From Microbacterium sp. (lineage in GTDB: Bacteria; Actinomycetota; Actinomycetes; Actinomycetales; Microbacteriaceae): a stretch of 64,000 nucleotides of DNA. How positions within the stretch are numbered: the stretch's first letter is position 1; the number at the start of each line of letters is the position of its first letter. Of the stretch, positions 18,033 to 23,556 are shown piece by piece. The notes under the pieces were generated by a model, which was given only the letters and a program-made list of their open reading frames with translations, ran no database searches and had not been told where the DNA came from. The stretch lies in contig PNMM01000001.1 in assembly GCA_013823625.1 (NCBI GenBank), positions 124,001 to 188,000 on the forward strand. The letters are read 5' to 3'. The position numbers were made by a program, and so were the translations under genes.

Positions 18033-18038
18033 GCAATC

Positions 18039-19409
18039 ATGACCCGAACTCGTTCTCTTGCCATCCTGTCATCCCTCGTTTCGGTGGCGCTCGCCGCGAC
18101 ACTCTCGGTCGCACCGGCGGCGGCACGCACCGTCGATCCGGTGGGCCCCACTGGCTTGTCGTCTGCCGCGTCGGGGGTGATCTCGGGCCGCCTGTTCATC
18201 CAATTGCCCGGCGGCGGCACAACAGTGGCCGCGAACGCCGGCGTGGTGCGGCTCTATTCACCTGCTTCGGACTTTCCGGCAGCGCAAGGGGTCGTCACGA
18301 GTTCGGGTAACTTCACCATCGCCGGTTTACCTGCCGGTCAGTACATTGCCGAGTTTGTGAGCACTGACACGCGCGCGCTGCCGGTGCGCGAGTGGTTCAA
18401 CAATCAGCGGTATCGCTTCGATGCCAACCTGATCACGCTGGTCGAGGGTGCTGCCTTTCCGTTCGGCGACGTTGTTCTTGAGCCGCGGGTGTTCGACGTT
18501 GAACGAATCGGCGGAGAGAACCGGTTCGATACCGCCGCAAACGTGAGCGAACGTGCGGCCATCGCCGGTTCCGACCGCAACATCGTGATTGTCAATGGTC
18601 TGGACTTTCCTGACGCCCTGGGCGCAGGTCCCCTCGCCGCGCGACTCGGGGCCCCGCTGCTCATGGTCACGCGAGACTCGATTCCCGACGAGACACGCGC
18701 CGAACTCGAGCGCCTCGACCCCCTGACGATCACCATCGTGGGTGGCACGGGCGTGGTGTCAACGGCCGTTGAGCAAGCGTTGGCTCCGTACGTCGGTGGT
18801 ATCGCCAACGTTGCGCGTATCGCTGGGGAGAATCGCTACGACACGTCTCGAAAAGTTGTCGAGGTCATCCAGGCCGACACGTCGATTACCGAACTCTTCA
18901 TCGCGACCGGACGCGGCTTCCCCGACGCACTCGCCGCGGTGCCGGCGGCCGGCAGCGTGAGCGGCGCCGTGTTGCTCGTTGACGGCACACGGGGTTCACT
19001 CGACATCGACACGGCCATCTACATTGACGGGCTTGACGTGCCGGTCACGATTGTGGGAGGCACGGGGGTGGTGAGCGCCGGCATTGAGTCACAGCTGAGC
19101 AACCGCGGCGTTGATGTTGAGCGTGTTGCGGGGTCAACCCGCTATGCCACAGCGATCGCGATCGCGGTCACGTACTTTCCTTCTGCTGAATTCGCGTACT
19201 TGGCCAACGGTCTCGGATTTGCTGACGCCCTGGCCATTGGCCCGGTGGCGGCCGCATTCGGCGCCCCGGTTTACTTGACTCAGTCAGAGTGCCTCACGGA
19301 TGCCGTGTACGACGACCTCGTTGCGGGCCTCTTCAGCGGCGTCACGCTGGTTGGCGGAGCGGGTGTGTTGAGTTCACGCGTGCAGTCACTCCAGGCCTGT
19401 TCGCTCTAG
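18039..19409 (+). CDS. Secreted CWB2-repeat surface protein, paralog 6 of 8
   Basis: 456 residues from ATG 18039. The frame is open upstream to 17895, but the ATG follows a well-placed TACAGT box and begins a clean signal peptide (1-29, ending PAAA). N-terminal domain GVISGRLFIQLPGGG to GDVVLEPR with AGQYIAEFVSTDTR and REWFN, closest to paralog 1. CWB2 repeats open with IGGENRFDTA, IAGENRYDTS and VAGSTRYATA. Cysteines Cys418 and Cys454. Third repeat of the ADALAIGP type. A 9-bp GC-rich hairpin follows the stop. Confidence 0.88.
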   Translation: MTRTRSLAILSSLVSVALAATLSVAPAAARTVDPVGPTGLSSAASGVISGRLFIQLPGGGTTVAANAGVVRLYSPASDFPAAQGVVTSSGNFTIAGLPAGQYIAEFVSTDTRALPVREWFNNQRYRFDANLITLVEGAAFPFGDVVLEPRVFDVERIGGENRFDTAANVSERAAIAGSDRNIVIVNGLDFPDALGAGPLAARLGAPLLMVTRDSIPDETRAELERLDPLTITIVGGTGVVSTAVEQALAPYVGGIANVARIAGENRYDTSRKVVEVIQADTSITELFIATGRGFPDALAAVPAAGSVSGAVLLVDGTRGSLDIDTAIYIDGLDVPVTIVGGTGVVSAGIESQLSNRGVDVERVAGSTRYATAIAIAVTYFPSAEFAYLANGLGFADALAIGPVAAAFGAPVYLTQSECLTDAVYDDLVAGLFSGVTLVGGAGVLSSRVQSLQACSL

Positions 19410-19428
19410 GCGGCCTGGCTCTTGTCGG

Positions 19429-19461
19429 GGGCGCGCCCGGGCCATGGCTCGCGGCGCGCCC
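19429..19461 (+). terminator. GC-rich hairpin after CWB2 paralog 6
   Basis: GGGCGCGCC and GGCGCGCCC form a perfect 9-bp stem with a 15-nt loop, 19 nt after the stop codon. No T-run follows, so termination is only likely. Confidence 0.4.
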
Positions 19462-19572
19462 ATCGCACCCTGGCCCCCAAACGAGGGGTGACCCGCGAGC
19501 GATGACCTGAATTATTGTCGATGTGTCGCCGCGATGCAGTGGGGGCATCACTCGACGCTGAAAGGCCCTGCC

Positions 19573-21051
19573 GTGCCCCGAACATCTCGACCGACTTTCG
19601 CTGCGCTCGTGCTCTCTGTTGCGGTAATCGCACCACTTGTCGTGGGTGGCCCCGCAGTGGGAGCCGCGCGTGAGCCGGAGGCACCCGTCGCGCCCATGAC
19701 CGCGGCGCAGGCCGAGGCGGCGACCGAGGCCGAGAACGCGCGGGTTGTCTTTGATGGCTCGCCGCAGCTCTCGCCGGCTGCGGGCGCCAGTGTCACGGGC
19801 GTTCTGCAGACCTACGAGACCGACAACTCTGGCCCTTACCCGGCGACCAGCGGAAGCAGCTTTGTTCGCTTCTGGTTGTGGAACCCGGTCTCGAACTTCT
19901 GGGAGTTGCAGCAGTTCGTGAATACGTTCTCGGGCACCGGTGAGTTCTCCGCTACGGGCCTGCCGGCGGGAGACTATCGCGTCGAGTTCGCGAGCTATAG
20001 CTCGAGCGTTCCCATGCGCGAATACTGGAACAACGCGCCGGTGTTCATTGCATCGACGACACTCAGCATTGCCGTCGACACGACCGTCAGCCTCGGAACC
20101 GTCAGCATGTACCCGAGCTTCCCTGACTTTTTCCGCATCTCGGGCGACAGTCGATACTCGACCGCAGTAGCGATCTCGCAAAGCGTCATTGCCCCGGGCA
20201 ACTCGGCGTCGGTCGTATACCTCGTCACCGGCGTCAGCTATGCCGATGCGTTGTCGGCGGGCCCGGCGGCCGCGGCGAGTGGTGGCGTCATGCTCCTCAC
20301 CCCGCCCTCAGCGCTCACCCCCGAGGTTGCTGCTGAACTCGACCGAATCAACCCTGGCCGCATCGTCATCGTCGGCGGGCCCGGTGTCGTTTCTTCGGCC
20401 ATCGAATCGGCTGTCGTGCAATATGTGGCAGCTCCTGGTGATGTCGATCGCATCTTTGGCGCCGACCGCTACGTGACCTCGCGCATGATCGTCGCTGACG
20501 CGTTCCCGTCGGGTGTGCCCAACCTGTTCATCGCCACGGGTACCAACTTTCCCGACGCTCTCGCCGCCGGACCGGCCTCGTCGCGACTCGGTGGGGGAGT
20601 GTTGCTGATCAACGGCAGCCTCACCACCACTGACCTCGCAACGCGCACCCTCATCACGACTCTGGGGCTGCCCGATCTGCACCTCGCCGGTGGCACAGGC
20701 GCCATCTCGGCCGGGGCCGAGTCATCGCTTACCGCTCATCTCGGGGCGAGCGGTACTGTGACGCGGTATGCGGGCAACAACCGTTACGACACGGCACTGG
20801 TCATGAACGCCCAGGTCTTCGGGCCCCTCGGTGCCGACTTCGCATACTTGGCAACCGGAACCGGCTTTGCCGACGCCCTCGCGGGTGGTCCCCTTGCCGC
20901 TGCGTTCGACAGCCCGCTGTACCTGTCGAGCCCCGCGTGCCTGCGCGAAGCGGAGTATGTCGACATGATCAACCTGCTCGTCAAGGAGGCCTATGCCCTC
21001 GGCGGTGTCGGCGCGCTGAGCGACCGCGTGCTGTTCGGCGACCTCTGCTGA
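19573..21051 (+). CDS. Secreted CWB2-repeat surface protein, paralog 7 of 8
   Basis: 492 residues from GTG 19573, chosen over ATG 19534 because GAAAGG lies 7 nt upstream and the shorter form starts directly with a basic signal peptide (about 1-31). An Ala/Glu-rich stretch follows (to about 62). The N-terminal domain is a second subtype: VTGVLQTYET, a longer insert with WNPVSNFWELQ, GDYRVEFASY, and REYWN in place of REWFN. CWB2 repeats open with ISGDSRYSTA, IFGADRYVTS and YAGNNRYDTA. Cysteines are Cys456 and the terminal Cys492. Closest to paralog 8. A TATTGT at 19513 may be its -10. A decayed copy lies directly downstream. Confidence 0.87.
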   Translation: MPRTSRPTFAALVLSVAVIAPLVVGGPAVGAAREPEAPVAPMTAAQAEAATEAENARVVFDGSPQLSPAAGASVTGVLQTYETDNSGPYPATSGSSFVRFWLWNPVSNFWELQQFVNTFSGTGEFSATGLPAGDYRVEFASYSSSVPMREYWNNAPVFIASTTLSIAVDTTVSLGTVSMYPSFPDFFRISGDSRYSTAVAISQSVIAPGNSASVVYLVTGVSYADALSAGPAAAASGGVMLLTPPSALTPEVAAELDRINPGRIVIVGGPGVVSSAIESAVVQYVAAPGDVDRIFGADRYVTSRMIVADAFPSGVPNLFIATGTNFPDALAAGPASSRLGGGVLLINGSLTTTDLATRTLITTLGLPDLHLAGGTGAISAGAESSLTAHLGASGTVTRYAGNNRYDTALVMNAQVFGPLGADFAYLATGTGFADALAGGPLAAAFDSPLYLSSPACLREAEYVDMINLLVKEAYALGGVGALSDRVLFGDLC

Positions 21052-21086
21052 CCTCGTGCGACTCCGTGGGCGTGGGGATGCTCGAG

Positions 21087-21101
21087 ACTGAGCATCCCTC
21101 G
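21087..21101 (+). repeat. 15-bp direct repeat, copy 1
   Basis: ACTGAGCATCCCTCG, identical to 23038-23052. It marks the left edge of the decayed CWB2 copy. Confidence 0.6.
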
Positions 21102-21378
21102 GTCGACCGCCGCTACGCGACTTCGCGCGAGGTCGTAGCCGACGCCTTCGGCGCGGGTGGGCCCCACCTCTTCGTTGCCACGGGTCGTTACGTTCCCGAC
21201 GCACTCGCGGGCGGGCCGCTCACGGCAGCGCTTGACGCGCCGCTGTAGCTCTCGACTTAAGGTGTGTCGGCGCGACGACGAGTGCATCGAGAAGATCGTG
21301 TCGCGCGTCACAGTGGTTTACGCGCTCGGCGGCACCGGCAAGCTGAGCGATCACCTGCTCTACGGCCTGAACTGCTGA
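21099..21378 (+). pseudogene. Decayed CWB2 gene with internal deletion and frameshift
   Basis: The first frame reads RRYATSREVVADAF and LFVATGRYVPDALAGGP up to a stop at 21246-21248, matching the start of the second CWB2 repeat of paralog 7 but passing directly into its third repeat (GGPLTAALDAPL). After a frameshift, a second frame gives a VCRRDDECIEK segment, then YALGGTGKLSD and a terminal LNC, matching the end of paralog 7. So roughly one repeat is missing, with the junction inside the conserved ATG..DALA.GP block, plus a nonsense codon and a frameshift. The 36-residue cysteine spacing is still recognisable. The flank 21380-21530 is comparatively AT-rich and holds the promoter region of paralog 8. 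Confidence 0.75.
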
Positions 21379-21465
21379 CGCGGGACGGCCCGAGAGTGCT
21401 GAATCGCGCCGTGACTGGATTTTTGCTTTGCTGAGAATTTTTTCGCTCCATTTGAAGTGCTGAGT

Positions 21466-21471
21466 TATCGT
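21466..21471 (+). promoter_or_regulatory. Candidate -10 box for CWB2 paralog 8
   Basis: TATCGT in an AT-rich stretch, about 60 nt before the GTG at 21531; no convincing -35. Confidence 0.35.
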
Positions 21472-21530
21472 GGGCTTGAGGTGCGTTTTCCATTCGCCCT
21501 CGCGGCAGCTTTCACACTTCTAGGAGCCTT

Positions 21531-23024
21531 GTGTCTCACTCGCTTCCCCCTTTCCGGCGTCTGATTGCCTCCGCCGCGGCGCTCGCCGTGGCGTTGTGTG
21601 CGCTCGGTGCTGGAATCGCTCCGGCAGTAGCTGAACCCGTCTCCCCGCAAGAGCGTGAGCAAGAGATCACCTCCTCAGACTGGTGGCCGGCAGACCCCGA
21701 CGCGCGTCGAATCTTCGACCCCGTGAGCGCGAACCACCGCGAGGAGGGGGGAACGCCCCTCACATCGGCGGCGTCACCGACCGTCTCGGGCGTGCTCACT
21801 TTGCTGCGATTCGGCACCACTCGGCCAGTGGAATTCGGCCTGATTCGGTTTTGGCGCAAAGCGGATGCAGGGTCTTTCGAACTGGTTTACCAGACCTTTG
21901 ACATCGGCAATAACGGCGAGTTCTCCGCCAGTGTTCCTGCGGGTGTGTATCGAATTGAGTTCATCGGCTATCGGACCGCCCGGACCTACTGGCAAAACCA
22001 GCCGAACTTCTTTGTGGCGGATGAACTGGTGCTGAGCGATGACATGAGTCAAGATCTGGGCACGGTGGTCGTCGAACCAAACGAGCTGGGCTTCAACCGG
22101 ATATCCGGCAATGACCGGTTCGCGACTGCGGCGGCGCTGACGACGAGCCTGTTCGATGGCTCAAGCCGCGCGCCCGTCATCTACATTGCCGATGGCCTCA
22201 GCTTCGCTGATGCGTTGTCGGCGGGACCAGCGGCCGCTGCCCAGGGCGGTGCCCTTTTGCCGGTGCTCACGAACGGCATCCCCCAGGTCATCAGAAACGA
22301 ATTGGCACGACTCAACCCCGAGCGCATCGTGATAGTCGGCGGCACCGGGGCCATCTCGACCGCTGTCGAAATCCAACTGGCCAGTTACGTCGATTCGCCC
22401 AACGACATCGACCGGGTCTCTGGCCCGGATCGATACGCTACGTCGCGCGCCATTGTGCTCGACGCGTTCGGTGAATCAGGCCTGAACGCAATCTTTTTCG
22501 CTACCGGTCGAAACTTTCCTGATGCGCTTGCCGCGGGCCCGGCGGCCGCAAATTTGGGCGGTGCGGTGCTGCTGGTCGATGGGGCCATGACAAGTCTTCC
22601 GTCCGCAACACAGACTTTGATCGGCAGCTTCGGCGTCGCTGATACTTACATCGCGGGCGGAGACGGTGCTATCCGGCCCGAGCTCGAGCAGGCGATCAAT
22701 GACGCTAGCGCATCTGCCCAACCTGCTCTTCGACTGTCGGGCGACAACCGCATCGAGACCGCGAACAGGATCAATGCTCAGGCGTTCGCCATGAATCAGA
22801 CGTATCCCGACTTCGCCTTCCTTGCTAACTCCAATGGCTTTGCCGACGCGCTCGCAGCAGGACCCGTCGCCGCGGCGTTTGGGGCTCCGCTCTATTTGAC
22901 GACGGAGTCTTGCCTCAATGCACAGGTCTACTACGACCTCGCGGGGTTGATCGTCTCGGAATTGTTCTTGGTGGGCGGCGCGGGGGTGCTGCGCGACGAT
23001 GTGGCTTTCGGGCCGCTCTGCTGA
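21531..23024 (+). CDS. Secreted CWB2-repeat surface protein, paralog 8 of 8
   Basis: 497 residues from GTG 21531 with TAGGAG about 5 nt upstream. Signal peptide about 1-34 (ending PAVA). A charged spacer (35-75, Glu/Asp/Arg-rich) precedes an N-terminal domain of the paralog 7 subtype: TVSGVLTLLR, FGLIRFWRK, GVYRIEFIGY and the most divergent motif, RTYWQ. CWB2 repeats open with ISGNDRFATA, VSGPDRYATS and LSGDNRIETA. The last repeat lacks the canonical Tyr and one GGTG turn reads GGDG, suggesting drift. Cysteines Cys461 and the terminal Cys497. It is the last member; whiB2 follows after 175 nt. Confidence 0.87.
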   Translation: MSHSLPPFRRLIASAAALAVALCALGAGIAPAVAEPVSPQEREQEITSSDWWPADPDARRIFDPVSANHREEGGTPLTSAASPTVSGVLTLLRFGTTRPVEFGLIRFWRKADAGSFELVYQTFDIGNNGEFSASVPAGVYRIEFIGYRTARTYWQNQPNFFVADELVLSDDMSQDLGTVVVEPNELGFNRISGNDRFATAAALTTSLFDGSSRAPVIYIADGLSFADALSAGPAAAAQGGALLPVLTNGIPQVIRNELARLNPERIVIVGGTGAISTAVEIQLASYVDSPNDIDRVSGPDRYATSRAIVLDAFGESGLNAIFFATGRNFPDALAAGPAAANLGGAVLLVDGAMTSLPSATQTLIGSFGVADTYIAGGDGAIRPELEQAINDASASAQPALRLSGDNRIETANRINAQAFAMNQTYPDFAFLANSNGFADALAAGPVAAAFGAPLYLTTESCLNAQVYYDLAGLIVSELFLVGGAGVLRDDVAFGPLC

Positions 23025-23037
23025 CGCCACACTGAGC

Positions 23038-23052
23038 ACTGAGCATCCCTCG
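23038..23052 (+). repeat. 15-bp direct repeat, copy 2
   Basis: Identical to 21087-21101. It follows the stop of paralog 8 by 13 nt, as copy 1 follows the stop of paralog 7 by 35 nt. Confidence 0.6.
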
Positions 23053-23120
23053 ACCGCATAGCGGTTTCTGCGGCGCGTCGCAACTCTCATTCGTCTATCG
23101 AACCTTTTACGATGCGCGAC

Positions 23121-23149
23121 TTGACGCGAGCGAATGACACGAGTGTAAT
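23121..23149 (+). promoter_or_regulatory. whiB2 promoter
   Basis: TTGACG (23121-23126), 17-bp spacer, TGTAAT (23144-23149): the most consensus-like sigma-70 promoter seen in the window. Predicted leader about 45 nt, with AAGGAG before the start. Confidence 0.6.
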
Positions 23150-23199
23150 TAGGTCATCCCGCGCAACCGGGGGGTAGCGCAGGGGAAGGAGTCAGGCCG

Positions 23200-23520
23200 A
23201 TGAGTGAGTACCGCAACACCGTTCCCGGCGATTGGTTCGTTGACCCTGTTCGCCTGGGTGTTCCTGGTGTGCGTCGTCTGCGCTCGGCTGATGACGACGA
23301 GAACGCCCTTGCCTGGCAGGCCGATGCGCTCTGCGCGCAGACCGACCCCGAGGCTTTCTTTCCTGAAAAGGGCGGCTCGACGCGCGACGCCAAAAAGATC
23401 TGCACGACGTGCGAGGTCAAGGCCGAGTGCCTCGAGTATGCGTTGCAGAACGACGAGCGCTTTGGCATCTGGGGCGGCCTGAGCGAGCGCGAGCGCCGCA
23501 AGCTTCGCCGCCGCGCCTGA
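23200..23520 (+). CDS. whiB2: WhiB-family regulator, WhiB2 type
   Basis: 106 residues. The four iron-sulfur ligands are Cys45, Cys68, Cys71 and Cys77 (C-x22-C-x2-C-x5-C), followed by the GIWGG turn (89-93) and a basic C-terminal RERRKLRRR tail that binds DNA. Length and tail match the WhiB2/WhmD class, which in actinobacteria controls septation. Position next to the manB-side genes (zincin-like, DUF3499, manB) supports WhiB2 rather than another WhiB. It starts at ATG 23200 with a strong AAGGAG. Expected to be a cytoplasmic transcription factor with a [4Fe-4S] cluster. Confidence 0.9.
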   Translation: MSEYRNTVPGDWFVDPVRLGVPGVRRLRSADDDENALAWQADALCAQTDPEAFFPEKGGSTRDAKKICTTCEVKAECLEYALQNDERFGIWGGLSERERRKLRRRA

Positions 23521-23543
23521 CCCATCTCGTTCACCGAGCGGCT

Positions 23544-23549
23544 TAGGGT
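23544..23549 (+). promoter_or_regulatory. Leaderless -10 box for large glycosyltransferase
   Basis: TAGGGT ending 7 nt before the GTG at 23557. Confidence 0.6.
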
Positions 23550-23556
23550 CGAAAGA

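Noticed and set aside
17895-18038. N-terminal extension of CWB2 paralog 6
   Set aside because: The frame is open, but the ATG at 18039 has a well-placed leaderless promoter and begins the signal peptide.
21157-21378. Small independent gene of 73 codons
   Set aside because: Its second half is the tail of a CWB2 protein and its first half is an out-of-frame reading of the same remnant, so it is part of the pseudogene.
7108-23024. Repeated blocks suggesting a CRISPR array
   Set aside because: The repetition is at protein level (CWB2 units of about 95 codons) with divergent DNA; no short identical repeats with regular spacers.
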